A stretch of DNA of 64,000 nt from Bacteroides sp. (GCA_014802105.1 JAAVCX010000028.1:1-64000); one strand, 5' to 3'. Shown: positions 26,235 to 35,926, numbered from the stretch's first letter. Made by a program: numbers and translations. The notes: generated by a model not told the origin, from the sequence alone.

Positions 26235-27317
26235 TCAGTCAAGCATAAGGCTTATCATGGGTCTCACGGCCGGAAAATTCATCACCTCGCCTATGCGCCG
26301 CGATGAGAACGCTATGTCGGCCAGCACGTCTATGCTGACATCGAGATCGAGATGGCCCGTATAGCTGTCGTCGACAATGACCGAGCCATCCTTGATGATA
26401 TATGTGTGGGAATTGATCTCGGGTAGCAACGGGTCGCTGACACGTATCGACGATTTCCATTTGGGATAGGCCGAAGCCACAGCCCCCAGTAGCATTGAGG
26501 CGTTGACCACTCGGGCCATGCCGCGTGGCATCAGGCGCCCTCCGGTCGTGTCGTCGGGATGTCCGAGCACCAGAAACGGCACATCGGGGTGATGTCGGCG
26601 CAGTTCGCGCAGAGCCGCTGTGCGTGCGTCGGCCTCCTCGCCCATCACATCGGTGACCAGCAGCAGATCGTCACGCATCACAGCCCAGGCCATGGCCGAG
26701 ATATGAGGGCCGTGGTCTTCGTCGTCTCTCTCGACCACTACGAAGTCACCTCCGTCCTCGTCGAGATCGGCCACTATATTGTCGAGGTCGCGGCGCGAGT
26801 GGGTGATATAGCAGGGACGTAGATGTTGCAGACTGTCAAAGGCACTCCAGAGATCGTCTGAGGCGATAGACTCGGCCGGGCGCGAGCTATACTCCCCCTC
26901 TGTCGGGAACCTGTGGAGTGACGTGAAGCGTTGCTCGCGGTTGTAAAACACTGTCGAGAAGCCAAACTTCTTATAGAAGAAATACAGCGCGCTGCGGGCC
27001 GGTATGAGCGAGACAAGCATATCGCCGCGGGCGGCCGAAGCCTTCAGGGCGTCATTCATGAGCCGCGACATATATCCGTGGCCACGCCGGGAGCGTCGGG
27101 TAGCCGCTCCGGCTATATATCCGACCGGAAGGGTCGAGCCGTGAAAAGTCATCGAGTAATGCTGTAGCAGCAGACTGCTGGCTGTCACTCCCGATTCATC
27201 AGCGATAACGAGAGCCTCATCGTCGCGATAGACACGGTCAAAATACATGGTTACGTATGACCGGCTGTCGCTGAAGCTCTCCTGCCAGATTTTCATTATG
27301 TCGTCTCTCTTGCTCAT
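26235..27317 (-). CDS. GNAT-family N-acetyltransferase (Eis-like, two-domain)
   Basis: This 360-residue protein has an N-terminal GNAT domain with the acetyl-CoA pyrophosphate-binding segment GAATRRSRRGHGYMSRLM near residues 69-86 and the LYFFYKKFGF motif near 111-120. A second GNAT-like region and a C-terminal sterol-carrier-like domain follow, as in Eis-type enzymes. Substrate is unknown. It may be co-transcribed with engB, 111 bp downstream. Confidence 0.85.
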   Translation of the reverse strand: MSKRDDIMKIWQESFSDSRSYVTMYFDRVYRDDEALVIADESGVTASSLLLQHYSMTFHGSTLPVGYIAGAATRRSRRGHGYMSRLMNDALKASAARGDMLVSLIPARSALYFFYKKFGFSTVFYNREQRFTSLHRFPTEGEYSSRPAESIASDDLWSAFDSLQHLRPCYITHSRRDLDNIVADLDEDGGDFVVVERDDEDHGPHISAMAWAVMRDDLLLVTDVMGEEADARTAALRELRRHHPDVPFLVLGHPDDTTGGRLMPRGMARVVNASMLLGAVASAYPKWKSSIRVSDPLLPEINSHTYIIKDGSVIVDDSYTGHLDLDVSIDVLADIAFSSRRIGEVMNFPAVRPMISLMLD

Positions 27318-27435
27318 AGTTGATAGGTTGTGTGATGGTCAGAAAGGGGACTGACAGGTCTGATACTCGTGACAGGCCCCATTTCCCTCGTATATGTTTA
27401 TAACAAGACGATCGACGCGAGGGTTCAGAAAAAGG

Positions 27436-27491
27436 GATCTGCCGGCGCAGGAGCCGAATATCGCTGCACCGGCAGATCAACGGATTTTTTT
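27436..27491. terminator. Bidirectional-looking terminator hairpin
   Basis: GATCTGCCGG (27436-27445) pairs with CCGGCAGATC (27469-27478), with a further GCAG/CTGC stem inside. A T8 run follows on the plus strand (27484-27491) and five T residues follow on the minus strand. It most likely ends the DUF4301 transcript on the minus strand. Confidence 0.7.
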
Positions 27492-27521
27492 TACTTGGTT
27501 TTTCAGAGATTGTTTTTAACT

Positions 27522-27654
27522 AAGTAACTCTTGAAAATTAATTTATACTATATGTGAGATTTATTTTAGCCAAAATAAAGCCACAGAGAGTATAAAAGTC
27601 TATCACGGGTTAATAATGGAAAACATATTGACGTTTAATTTTTAAGAGTTACTT
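27522..27654. repeat. 133-bp AT-rich element with 20-bp terminal inverted repeats (MITE-like)
   Basis: AAGTAACTCTTGAAAATTAA at 27522-27541 is inverted at 27635-27654 with one mismatch. The interior is AT-rich and non-coding. The left end is closely repeated at 54122-54148, and a shorter match (AGAGTTACTT) lies at 30265-30274. It abuts the DUF4301 stop codon. Confidence 0.7.
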
Positions 27655-27660
27655 ACCTCT

Positions 27661-29184
27661 TTAGCTCTGATGGGCGGGACGCAGCAGGTCGTTGACAGTC
27701 TTGACGGGATTGAATGTAGAGATAGGCACCTCGACAAAGACTGTGTTCCAGTCGCTCATGGCGCCGTTCCACAGGCCGGGGAGCTCCATGGCCTTGAGTT
27801 CCTTGCCATGGCTCGACTTGGAGGAAATGAAACCCGTGGCGGGGTCGACGTAAGAGGGCAGGTCAAACTTCTTGCCGTGAATGTCCTTGATGTAGCACAC
27901 GAGGTCTACGGGATTGAAGTGAGTCGCCGTAGCCATCATACGCTTATACTCCTCGTTGGCCGGATCGACCTGATTGCTCTCCAGAATCTGGGGCGAGGCC
28001 GAGCCGTCGGGATTGTAGGCTATGAACGGGCCGCCGCCGGGTTCTCCCTCGTTGCGCACCATGCCACACACTCTCAGCGGACGGTTGAGCTTACTCTTGA
28101 TATACTCGACGATCTCATCGTCGGCCAGAGAGTCAAGACGCTCGTCGTGGATATTGAGCACTGTGCGCATGTAGTCGATCATACCCTTGAGGTCAGAGGG
28201 GGTATAGACCTTCTCCTCGAGGGCTATGAGATCTTCCTCGATCTGATCGTGGATCTCGAGCAGCAGGCCGCCGAGCACTTCCTTATATTTAATGGTGTCG
28301 GCGCGACGTGAGTCGGGCACCACATTATCGATATTCTTGATAAACACCACCGCGCTCTCGATGTCGTTGAGATTGCGTATCAGCGCGCCGTGACCGCCCG
28401 GACGGAACAACAGGCGCCCGTTCTCGCGGAAGGGGGTGTTGTCGGGATTGGCGGCGATGGTATCGGTCGAAGGCTTCTGCTCGCTCATGGTGACAAAGAA
28501 CTTCTTTCCGGTACGCTTCTCGGCCTCGGGTATCACCTCGTCGAGTTTGGCCTGGAACAGTGCGTGATGGTCGGCCGACACGGTGAAGTGGAGATGCACC
28601 TCGCCTTTGGAGTTGGCAGCCGTCTGCGCCCCCTCGGTGAGATGCTCCTCGACTGGTGTGCGCGACCCCTCGGGATAGGTGTGAAACTTGAGCAGACCCT
28701 TGGGCAGACCCCCGTAATTCATGCCCTCGGCTCCGACGATAGCGGCTATGACCTTGCGGTTCTCACCCTCGGCGAGAAGCTCGTCGAGCGACTTGCCATA
28801 GAGCTTCTGACACGCTTCGCGCAGCTCGGGCAGGAAGGGAAGTTTATCGACCGATCCCAGCAACTGGGCCACGGGCGAACCCTCCTTGAGCTCATCGGTG
28901 CCTCCGTCGACATATTCAAACAGAGCCTTGAACATGCGTGATGCAGCTCCCGAAGCGGGCACAAACTTACACACCTCGCCCCCATGGTCGAGATATTCAT
29001 GCCAGCGCTCCAGGGCGGCCTCGATCTCCTCGTCGCTCAGACGGAAGATGCCGGCGTCCACGCGGGCTGTATCGAGTATTTTCAGATAGGGAAATCCGGT
29101 GGCAAAGCGATTGAGCTGTGCCTCGGCCTCCTCGCGGCTGATGCCTTTGGCGGCAAGCAGCTCCTGATCTTCGGGTAGTAACAT
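27661..29184 (-). CDS. DUF4301 family protein
   Basis: This 507-residue soluble protein matches the size and content of the Bacteroidota-specific DUF4301 family. Recognisable segments include VPASGAASRMFKALFEY near residue 78, which resembles a nucleotidyltransferase phosphate loop, PKGLLKFH, LFRPGGHGALIRNLND and GEPGGGPF. The first suggests a sugar-phosphate nucleotidyltransferase-like fold, but activity is unproven. It appears monocistronic on the minus strand, divergent from rplY. Confidence 0.85.
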   Translation of the reverse strand: MLLPEDQELLAAKGISREEAEAQLNRFATGFPYLKILDTARVDAGIFRLSDEEIEAALERWHEYLDHGGEVCKFVPASGAASRMFKALFEYVDGGTDELKEGSPVAQLLGSVDKLPFLPELREACQKLYGKSLDELLAEGENRKVIAAIVGAEGMNYGGLPKGLLKFHTYPEGSRTPVEEHLTEGAQTAANSKGEVHLHFTVSADHHALFQAKLDEVIPEAEKRTGKKFFVTMSEQKPSTDTIAANPDNTPFRENGRLLFRPGGHGALIRNLNDIESAVVFIKNIDNVVPDSRRADTIKYKEVLGGLLLEIHDQIEEDLIALEEKVYTPSDLKGMIDYMRTVLNIHDERLDSLADDEIVEYIKSKLNRPLRVCGMVRNEGEPGGGPFIAYNPDGSASPQILESNQVDPANEEYKRMMATATHFNPVDLVCYIKDIHGKKFDLPSYVDPATGFISSKSSHGKELKAMELPGLWNGAMSDWNTVFVEVPISTFNPVKTVNDLLRPAHQS

Positions 29185-29331
29185 GGTAATGATAGATATT
29201 AGGTGAAACGTTTTAATTGCTCAAAAATACAAAATTTATCCCCCCGTTGCAAGCATGCGCCCCACCGACTGTGCGAAAAATTTGAAAAAACCTTCCCCTC
29301 GTTGTCTAAAGTAAATTTTAAAGCTCTCATA

Positions 29332-29363
29332 TTTGGGCGTTTCGGAAAAAATGCTTACCTTTG
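29332..29363 (+). promoter_or_regulatory. rplY promoter
   Basis: TTTG at 29332-29335 and TACCTTTG at 29356-29363 are spaced by 20 bp, a full match to the Bacteroidota consensus. Transcription would start near 29370, giving an 80-nt leader. Confidence 0.85.
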
Positions 29364-29450
29364 CACCGCTTTTTAGCCCAGCCACGTGTGATGGGAAATT
29401 AAGGAGCACTTAATTTTGAGTAACACAACCTTTTTAACACAATCCAAGAA

Positions 29451-30107
29451 ATGAAGACTTTTCAGCTCTCAGCCGAGCCCCGTACCGACCTGGGCAAGAA
29501 GGCTGCCAAGAACCTCCGCAAGTCCAACCTCATCCCCGTTGTTCTCAACGGCGGCGCTGTTATCGACCTCCCCTTTACCGGCACCCTCAAGCCCGGTGAG
29601 AAGATCGTGACCATCAACGAGGAAGGCACCAAGGGCCTCATCACTACCGATCTCGTAGTTAAGGCCGAGGACGTTCGCAAGCTCATCTATACTCCCGACA
29701 TCTTCGCTATCGAGCTCGACATCAACGGCGAGAAGCGCAACGCTGTCCTCAAGGACATCGACTTCCACCCCGTAAAGGACAACATCCTCCACATCGACCT
29801 CCTCGAGGTTAACGACAAGAAGCCCGTCACCATCGAGGTGCCCGTCAAGCTCGAAGGCCACGCCGAGGGTGTCAAGGCCGGTGGTAAGCTCAACCTCTCC
29901 ATGAAGAAGATCAAGGTACGCGCTATCTATACCGAAATTCCCGAGCGCGTAGTCATCAATGTCGACAACCTCGGCCTCGGCAAGACCCTCCAGATCGGCG
30001 ACCTCCACTTCGACGGTCTCGAGCTCGTAAACGCCAAGAACGCCGTAGTCTGCGCCGTTGCCCTCACTCGTGCCGCCCGCGGTGCTCAGGCCAACGCCGG
30101 CAAGTAA
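29451..30107 (+). CDS. rplY: 50S ribosomal protein L25 (Ctc/TL5 type)
   Basis: This 218-residue protein has the L25 5S-rRNA-binding domain (residues 1-95, with [21 protein letters not shown] cut by normal family signatures) and the C-terminal TL5 domain (about 100-190, [19 protein letters not shown]). The long form is the general-stress Ctc type. Codon use is strongly biased, as expected for a highly expressed ribosomal protein. It is followed by pth after a terminator, a conserved rplY-pth order. Confidence 0.96.
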   Translation: MKTFQLSAEPRTDLGKKAAKNLRKSNLIPVVLNGGAVIDLPFTGTLKPGEKIVTINEEGTKGLITTDLVVKAEDVRKLIYTPDIFAIELDINGEKRNAVLKDIDFHPVKDNILHIDLLEVNDKKPVTIEVPVKLEGHAEGVKAGGKLNLSMKKIKVRAIYTEIPERVVINVDNLGLGKTLQIGDLHFDGLELVNAKNAVVCAVALTRAARGAQANAGK

Positions 30108-30184
30108 TCTCGCGCCGACTATTCAAGCCACGCGACTGCTGCGTCTCACCGACACCATCGCCGTCGCGTCATAAAACATCATTC

Positions 30185-30245
30185 AGAGAACGGGAAAGAG
30201 TCATCACAGAGTGTGAGTCCTCTCAGCCCGTTCTCTCTTATTTTT
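30185..30245 (+). terminator. Terminator after rplY
   Basis: AGAGAACGGG (30185-30194) pairs with CCCGTTCTCT (30227-30236), followed by CTTATTTTT. The right arm and T tract are duplicated at 30246-30263, so two alternative stems are possible. Confidence 0.75.
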
Positions 30246-30277
30246 CCCGTTCTCTCATATTTTTAGAGTTACTTATA

Positions 30278-30841
30278 GTGAAATACCTGATAGTGGGGCT
30301 CGGCAACATAGGCCCCGAATACGAATGTACGCGCCACAACGCCGGCTTCATCATAGCCGATGCCCTGGCCGACTCGGCAGGAGCCACATTCTCCACTGAA
30401 CGCTACGGCGACGTGGCCCGTATGAGAGTCAAGAGCGCCCAGCTCGTGGTGCTCAAACCCTCCACCTATATGAACCTCTCGGGCAACGCCGTGCGCTACT
30501 GGAGAGACAAGGAGGGCATAGCACTCGAAAACATCCTCGTCATCGTCGACGACTGCGCCCTCCCCTTCGGAGCCATCCGCCTCAAACCCTCGGGTAGCGA
30601 CGCCGGCCACAACGGCCTCAAGAACATCGCTCAGATGCTCGGCACCCAAGCCTATCCGCGCCTGCGTTTCGGCATCGGCAACGACTTCCCCCGCGGCGGA
30701 CAGATCGACTATGTCCTCGGCCACTTCACCGACGCCGAGATCGCCGCCATGAGCGAGCGCATACCCGTCGCCGTCGACGCTATCAAGACCTGCTGCCTGG
30801 TCGGCATGCAGAAAGCAATGTGTGACTTCAACAACAAGTGA
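30278..30841 (+). CDS. pth: Peptidyl-tRNA hydrolase
   Basis: This 187-residue enzyme releases peptidyl-tRNAs that drop off ribosomes. The GTG start at 30278 gives the conserved [15 protein letters not shown]. The catalytic His is in TRHNAGF near residue 22. [22 protein letters not shown] and [12 protein letters not shown] are further family motifs. It overlaps no gene, and the S4-domain gene begins 3 bp after its stop. Confidence 0.96.
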   Translation: MKYLIVGLGNIGPEYECTRHNAGFIIADALADSAGATFSTERYGDVARMRVKSAQLVVLKPSTYMNLSGNAVRYWRDKEGIALENILVIVDDCALPFGAIRLKPSGSDAGHNGLKNIAQMLGTQAYPRLRFGIGNDFPRGGQIDYVLGHFTDAEIAAMSERIPVAVDAIKTCCLVGMQKAMCDFNNK

Positions 30842-30844
30842 CCT

Positions 30845-31273
30845 ATGGCCGAAGTGAGAGTTGACAAATGGCTCTGGGCCATGCGTGTATTCAAGACCCG
30901 CACCATCGCCACCGACGCCTGCAAGAAAGGCCGCGTGCTCATGGACGGCAATCCGGTCAAGCCCTCCAGGCTCGTCAAGCCCGGCGATCAGGTCAGCGTG
31001 CGCAAACCGCCCGTGACCTATACCTTTCTGGTCAAAGCCGTGACCCAGAACCGTCTCGGTGCCAAACTCGTGCCCGAATACATGGAGAACATCACCCCCC
31101 GCAGCGAGCTCGACCTGCTTGACATAGTGAAAATCTCGGGCTTCATAGACCGGCGCAAAGGCCTCGGCCGACCCACCAAGCGCGAAGGCCGAGAACTCGC
31201 CGAGTTTACCGAAATGATGTCGGAAGGCTGGGACGACGACTTCTTCGACGACGACGAGGGATCGGAGAATTGA
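30845..31273 (+). CDS. S4-domain RNA-binding protein (Hsp15/HslR-like)
   Basis: This 142-residue protein has an N-terminal S4 domain (VRVDKWLWAMRVFKTR, ACKKGRVLMDGNPV) and a C-terminal basic then very acidic tail (WDDDFFDDDEG). HslR-like proteins bind stalled 50S subunits carrying peptidyl-tRNA, which fits its tight coupling to pth. It probably ends the rplY-pth transcript. Confidence 0.9.
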   Translation: MAEVRVDKWLWAMRVFKTRTIATDACKKGRVLMDGNPVKPSRLVKPGDQVSVRKPPVTYTFLVKAVTQNRLGAKLVPEYMENITPRSELDLLDIVKISGFIDRRKGLGRPTKREGRELAEFTEMMSEGWDDDFFDDDEGSEN

Positions 31274-31423
31274 CCTGCACGACATTTAGCCTATTTATTA
31301 GAGCTGTCAGCGAATGTCTGAAGGATGTTTTCCAATTCTGACACACCTCCCTCAAAAAAACTGTAATGATTAGTGCGTGACGTCAAATTGTTCATAAATC
31401 AGAATTTATGAGTATTTTTGTGC

Positions 31424-32329
31424 ATGGAAAATAATCAGAAGCACTCTCGACCAAAAGTGGAACCGGTCGCAAATTGCGACCGGTTGACGATTCCTATTGA
31501 AAATCGGATACTGACTCTTCGCGGTCTTCCAATAATGATTGATCGAGATTTGGCTGATTTGTATGGCGTTGAAACAAAGGCTCTCAATCAAGCCGTTAAG
31601 AGAAATATTGATCGATTTCCCAAGTCATTTAGATTTCAGTTAACCGATCTCGAGAAAGATGAACTGGTCACAAATTGTGACCGGTTCGATACGCTGAAAC
31701 ATTCCAAGGTCAATCCTTACGCATTTACAGAGCAAGGGGTAGCCATGCTATCTGCTGTCCTGAAAAGTGAAACGGCAGTACGAACCAGTATTCGTATCAT
31801 AGAGGCATTCGTTGCAATGCGAAACTTTCTCATAAACAACGCTTCTATCTTCCAAAGAATAGAGCGAATAGAGATGAAACAACTGAGGACGGATGAGAAA
31901 ATAGATGCGATTCTTGATAAACTTGGTGATGGTGACAAACCGAAGGAGGGTGTATTCTTCAACGGTCAGATATTTGACGCCTATTCGCTTGTGGCAAATC
32001 TAATCCGTGAAGCCAAGGTGCGAATAGTGTTGATTGATAACTATATTGATGACACGGTGCTCGTCCAGCTATCCAAACGTCAGCCTGGCGTGACGGTGGA
32101 TATATACACCGGTCAGATCTCTCGTCAACTCCGTCAGGACGTGGAGAAACACAATGAGCAATATCCCGGCGTAACGCTGCATAAATGCACCAAAGCCCAC
32201 GACCGTTTCCTGGTAATAGACGAAGACGTCTACCACATAGGCGCATCCCTCAAAGACCTTGGCAAGAAACTCTTCGCTTTCTCCAAAATGGAAGTCCTCA
32301 CCGGCACCAAACTCATCGCCGGGTTGTAA
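31424..32329 (+). CDS. ORF6N-domain DNA-binding-like protein
   Basis: This 301-residue protein carries an ORF6N domain at residues about 25-125 (PIMIDRDLADLYGVETKALN, FRFQLTDLEK, YAFTEQGVAMLS). That domain is common in phage antirepressors and in Bacteroidota accessory genes. The C-terminal part (VRIVLIDNYIDDTVL ... HDRFLVIDED) resembles a phospholipase D-like HxK-less fold. The start is ATG 31424. A -7-like TATTTTTG at 31413-31420 implies a very short leader. Two DNA palindromes inside the gene both encode NCDR. Confidence 0.8.
   Translation: MENNQKHSRPKVEPVANCDRLTIPIENRILTLRGLPIMIDRDLADLYGVETKALNQAVKRNIDRFPKSFRFQLTDLEKDELVTNCDRFDTLKHSKVNPYAFTEQGVAMLSAVLKSETAVRTSIRIIEAFVAMRNFLINNASIFQRIERIEMKQLRTDEKIDAILDKLGDGDKPKEGVFFNGQIFDAYSLVANLIREAKVRIVLIDNYIDDTVLVQLSKRQPGVTVDIYTGQISRQLRQDVEKHNEQYPGVTLHKCTKAHDRFLVIDEDVYHIGASLKDLGKKLFAFSKMEVLTGTKLIAGL
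31460..31481. repeat. Palindrome encoding NCDR, first copy
   Basis: CCGGTCGCAA-A-TTGCGACCGG is a perfect 10-bp inverted repeat with a 1-nt centre. It lies within the N-terminal coding region of the ORF6N gene. A related palindrome is at 31665-31684. Confidence 0.8.
31665..31685. repeat. Palindrome encoding NCDR, second copy
   Basis: GGTCACAA-A-TTGTGACC repeats the first palindrome with compensating changes on both arms and encodes the same peptide (TNCDRF). Preservation of symmetry argues for a DNA or RNA role beyond the codons. Confidence 0.8.
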
Positions 32330-32358
32330 ACCATAGAGTTTTAAACAGGGTGAAAACA

Positions 32359-32404
32359 AAAGCGATTGACAAGCCGCTGAACGAACTTGTCAATCGCTTT
32401 TTTT
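32359..32404 (+). terminator. Terminator of the ORF6N gene
   Basis: A perfect 15-bp stem (AAAGCGATTGACAAG with CTTGTCAATCGCTTT) has a 12-nt loop and is followed by T7. Confidence 0.9.
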
Positions 32405-32479
32405 AACAAAAAATCTGCAAATAGCTATTGATTGGTGATAAAATCATTCTAAATGATGGTAAATTCATATAAAATTACT

Positions 32480-32487
32480 ACCTTTGT
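32480..32487 (+). promoter_or_regulatory. -7 element upstream of the SusC operon
   Basis: TACCTTTG matches the -7 consensus, but no good TTTG is seen at -33. If used, the susC leader would be about 275 nt and would contain repeat R2. Confidence 0.5.
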
Positions 32488-32567
32488 AATAGAAAACACA
32501 TTGATCATCAATAATAATCTGCTGCCGACACTTAATACAGTAGCTCAAAATAATGAACTGATCTAAA

Positions 32568-32745
32568 CTTATTACAAATTAACAATTTGAGATTGTTTTG
32601 GAGCTAATTTTGAGGTTTTTGAGGGAGCGATGGGGATCCATCGTGACCGATAAAAACCGAAGAAATTAGCCTAAAACAAGCCGAAGGGTTAATTCAAAGA
32701 ATATTTCAGTTCTGGTTTTTAACTTTCTGTAATTAGTTTTGATCA
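32568..32745 (+). repeat. Dispersed structured repeat R2 (upstream of SusC)
   Basis: This is homologous to R1 at 15021-15189. The arms TTGTTTTGGAGCTAATTT and AAATTAGCCTAAAACAA are inverted, and the inner CGATG/CATCG stem surrounds GATCC. It ends 25 bp before the SusC start codon. Confidence 0.8.
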
Positions 32746-32770
32746 GTTCAATAGTTTCTACATAAAACCT

Positions 32771-35700
32771 ATGCCAAAAAACAAGAAAGAGTGTGGCTCC
32801 GCACTGCGTGTCGCAGTGGCTGCTGCCACCTTGATTACGTTAGGCTCAGACCTCGTGCTCAATGCCCAGACCGCTTTAGGCAACGGTCGGAGTGTTCCTG
32901 CCACAGGGATGGCGCTGGCGCAGTCAACAGCTTCAATTATCACCGGTAAGGTCATCGATGCCCAGGGCGAGCCTCTCGCCGGCGCAGCCGTGGTGACCGA
33001 CTCTAAAGGACTCGGCGCTCTCACCAATGCCGACGGTGTGTATGTCATTAAAGTACCCTCGTCGACCAAGGTGACTACAGTTACAGCTTCCTTCGTCGGA
33101 ATGAAACCGCTCACTCAGCCCGTTCCCTCTGATGGCAAGCCTCTCGATTTTACTCTCAGCGAAGACGGCAATCAGCTCAACGAAGTGGTCGTCACCGGTC
33201 TGTTTGACCGCAAGGCCTCCAGCTTCACCGGCTCCGCCGCCACTTATAGTGCCGAGGATCTCAAACTCGGCGGTAACCAGAACGTGATCAAGAGCCTTCA
33301 GAACCTTGACCCGTCGTTCATTACCAACAACTATTCCACCAACGGCTCCAACCCCAACGCCCTCGACGACATCTCCCTGCGCGGCAACGCTTCATTCTCG
33401 GGACTCCAGGGCGACTACTCGGGCAACCCCAACGAGCCTCTCTTCATCCTCGACGGTTTCGAGACCTCGGCCCAGACCATCTTTGACCTCGACATGAACC
33501 GCGTGAAGTCGGTGACCATCCTCAAGGATGCCGCCGCCAAGGCCATCTACGGCTCCAAAGCCGCCAACGGTGTCATCGTGGTGGAGACCTACGAGCCCGA
33601 GGCCGGACGCATACGCCTCACCTACACCGGCGACCTCAATATCGAGAGCGCCGACCTCTCAAGCTACGATATGTGCAACGCCGCCGAGAAGCTCCAGGTC
33701 GAGCTCAACGCCGGACGTTTCGACTCGTCATCGCCTACCTATGCCCAGGCCCTGCGCGAGCAGTACAACGCCATAGCCGCCAATGTGGCTCGTGGCGTCG
33801 ACACCGACTGGCTCTCCAAACCTCTGCGCACCGGCATCGGCCAGAAACACTCGCTCTATCTCGAGGGTGGTTCTCAGGAGATGCGCTATGGTGCCACCGT
33901 CACATATAATAAGGTGGCCGGTGTAATGAAAGGTTCTGACCGCGAGAACATCTCGGGTAATATCAACCTCAGCTACAAGTTGAGAAACTTCCTGTTTCGC
34001 AACTCGTTCACTATCACCTCCAACCGTGCCGACAACTCCCCCTACGGCACCTTCGGCGACTTCATCTCTGTCAACCCCTACTATGCACCCGTCGATGAGA
34101 CCGGAGCAATCTCAAAGGTACTCGGAACCTTCACCCCCGGCGGATACAACGCCTCGCCGGTGATCTACTACAACCCCCTCTACAACGCCACCCTCGGCAC
34201 CAAAAACTTCGGCAAATACACCGAGTATACCGAAAACTTCTATATCGAATACCGACCCATCGACGAGATACGTCTCACCGGCCGTCTGGGCTACACCCAC
34301 CAGAACTCAACTGCCGAAGACTTCAAACCGGGCGACCACACCTCCTTTGCCACCTGGACCGGCGACCAGTTCTTCAAACGTGGCTCCTACCGTATCACCG
34401 ACGGAGAAGTCTCAAACCTCTCGGCCGACATCACCGCAAGCTACACCAAGCAGTGGAATAAACAGATGCTGATCGTCAACGGCGCCTGGTCGCTTAACTC
34501 CTCCTCCTCCCAAAGCCACGGCATGGAGGCTTGGGGTTTCACCAACAACCATGTCGATTACATCACCTTCGCCAAGCAATATGCCGAGAATGGCCGACCC
34601 TTCGGCTCCGAGGGCAAGACCCGATCGATCGGTATCACCGGAGCTGCCAACTACTCCTATGCCGACCGCTATCTCGTCGACGCCTCGATACGCTATAACG
34701 GCTCATCGATCTTCGGTTCCGACAGCCGTTGGGGCACTTTCTGGTCGGCCGGCCTCGGATGGAACCTCCACAACGAACCCTTCATGCAGTCGGCCACATG
34801 GCTCAACCGCCTGAAGCTCCGTGGCTCCTATGGCCTCACCGGAAATCAGAACTTCAACCCCTACCAGGCCAAGGCTACCTACACCTTCTTTGACGATATC
34901 ATCTACGACAACATCACCGGTGCCTACCTGATGGCTATCGCAAACGACAAGCTCAAGTGGCAGCAGACCGCCGACCTCAACCTCGGTCTCGACTTCCAGG
35001 CCTTCGACCGCATCAACCTGCGTGCCGAGTGGTACAACTCTAAGAGCAAAGATGCACTCATCGCTCTCACGCTCCCGACATCTACCGGCTTCACCTCCTA
35101 TATGGAAAACCTCGGCAACGTCGAGAACAAAGGTTTCGAGGCCACTCTGTCCTACAAGATATTCCAGAAGCGCGACTCCTACTTCTCGGTAATGGCCTCC
35201 GTAGCCCACAATCAGAACAAGATCACGAGCATCAACGATGCCCTGAGCTCGTTCAATAAAGAGACCGACTCCGAAAACTCCACCACGCCCCGTCTGCGCT
35301 ACGCCGAGGGTCAGTCCATGACCGCCATCTGGGCAGTGCGCTCGCTCGGCATCGACCCCGCCAACGGCCGTGAGCTCTTCCTCAAGAAAGACGGCGTCAC
35401 CACTACCTACGACTACTCCACCGACGACTACGTCATTTGTGGCGACTCCAATCCCAAATACCACGGCACATTCGGCTTCAACGGCGAGATCAAGGGAATA
35501 GGCCTCAACGCCATCTTCTCCTACCAGCTCGGTGGCGACTACTACAACCAGACCCTCGTCGACCGTGTCGAGAACGTCAACATTGCCAACAACGTCGACC
35601 GCCGTGTGCTCACCGACACCTGGAACTCACCCGGCGACCGTGCCCTCTACAAGCACATCACCTCGACCCCATCGACCACCTACGCCACTTCGCGTTTTAT

Positions 35701-35908
35701 CCAGCGCAACAACCAGCTCCAGCTCTCGAGTGTCAACCTCTACTACGACTTCAAGAACCAGCCCTGGCTCCGCTCATCGCGCATCGAGCGTCTGCGTCTG
35801 GCTTTCTACATGAACGATGTGTTCCACATCTCATCCGTCAAGGCCGAGCGCGCCTTCTCCTATCCCTACGCACGCTCCTACTCTTTCTCGGCAAGTATCA
35901 CATTCTAA
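32771..35908 (+). CDS. SusC/RagA-family TonB-linked outer membrane protein
   Basis: This 1045-residue outer membrane transporter has an exported N-terminus and a carboxypeptidase-regulatory-like beta domain (ITGKVIDAQGEPLAGAAVV near residues 57-75). A plug domain follows with VTILKDAAAKAIYGSKAANG near 242-260, and then a long TonB-dependent beta-barrel ending in aromatic SYSFSASITF. It forms a pair with the SusD-like gene 18 bp downstream and is energised by TonB-ExbBD. No glycosidase is encoded nearby, and companion genes hint at peptide or protein-derived ligands. Confidence 0.95.
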   Translation: MPKNKKECGSALRVAVAAATLITLGSDLVLNAQTALGNGRSVPATGMALAQSTASIITGKVIDAQGEPLAGAAVVTDSKGLGALTNADGVYVIKVPSSTKVTTVTASFVGMKPLTQPVPSDGKPLDFTLSEDGNQLNEVVVTGLFDRKASSFTGSAATYSAEDLKLGGNQNVIKSLQNLDPSFITNNYSTNGSNPNALDDISLRGNASFSGLQGDYSGNPNEPLFILDGFETSAQTIFDLDMNRVKSVTILKDAAAKAIYGSKAANGVIVVETYEPEAGRIRLTYTGDLNIESADLSSYDMCNAAEKLQVELNAGRFDSSSPTYAQALREQYNAIAANVARGVDTDWLSKPLRTGIGQKHSLYLEGGSQEMRYGATVTYNKVAGVMKGSDRENISGNINLSYKLRNFLFRNSFTITSNRADNSPYGTFGDFISVNPYYAPVDETGAISKVLGTFTPGGYNASPVIYYNPLYNATLGTKNFGKYTEYTENFYIEYRPIDEIRLTGRLGYTHQNSTAEDFKPGDHTSFATWTGDQFFKRGSYRITDGEVSNLSADITASYTKQWNKQMLIVNGAWSLNSSSSQSHGMEAWGFTNNHVDYITFAKQYAENGRPFGSEGKTRSIGITGAANYSYADRYLVDASIRYNGSSIFGSDSRWGTFWSAGLGWNLHNEPFMQSATWLNRLKLRGSYGLTGNQNFNPYQAKATYTFFDDIIYDNITGAYLMAIANDKLKWQQTADLNLGLDFQAFDRINLRAEWYNSKSKDALIALTLPTSTGFTSYMENLGNVENKGFEATLSYKIFQKRDSYFSVMASVAHNQNKITSINDALSSFNKETDSENSTTPRLRYAEGQSMTAIWAVRSLGIDPANGRELFLKKDGVTTTYDYSTDDYVICGDSNPKYHGTFGFNGEIKGIGLNAIFSYQLGGDYYNQTLVDRVENVNIANNVDRRVLTDTWNSPGDRALYKHITSTPSTTYATSRFIQRNNQLQLSSVNLYYDFKNQPWLRSSRIERLRLAFYMNDVFHISSVKAERAFSYPYARSYSFSASITF

Positions 35909-35926
35909 TTCCTCATCTCTTCTAAT

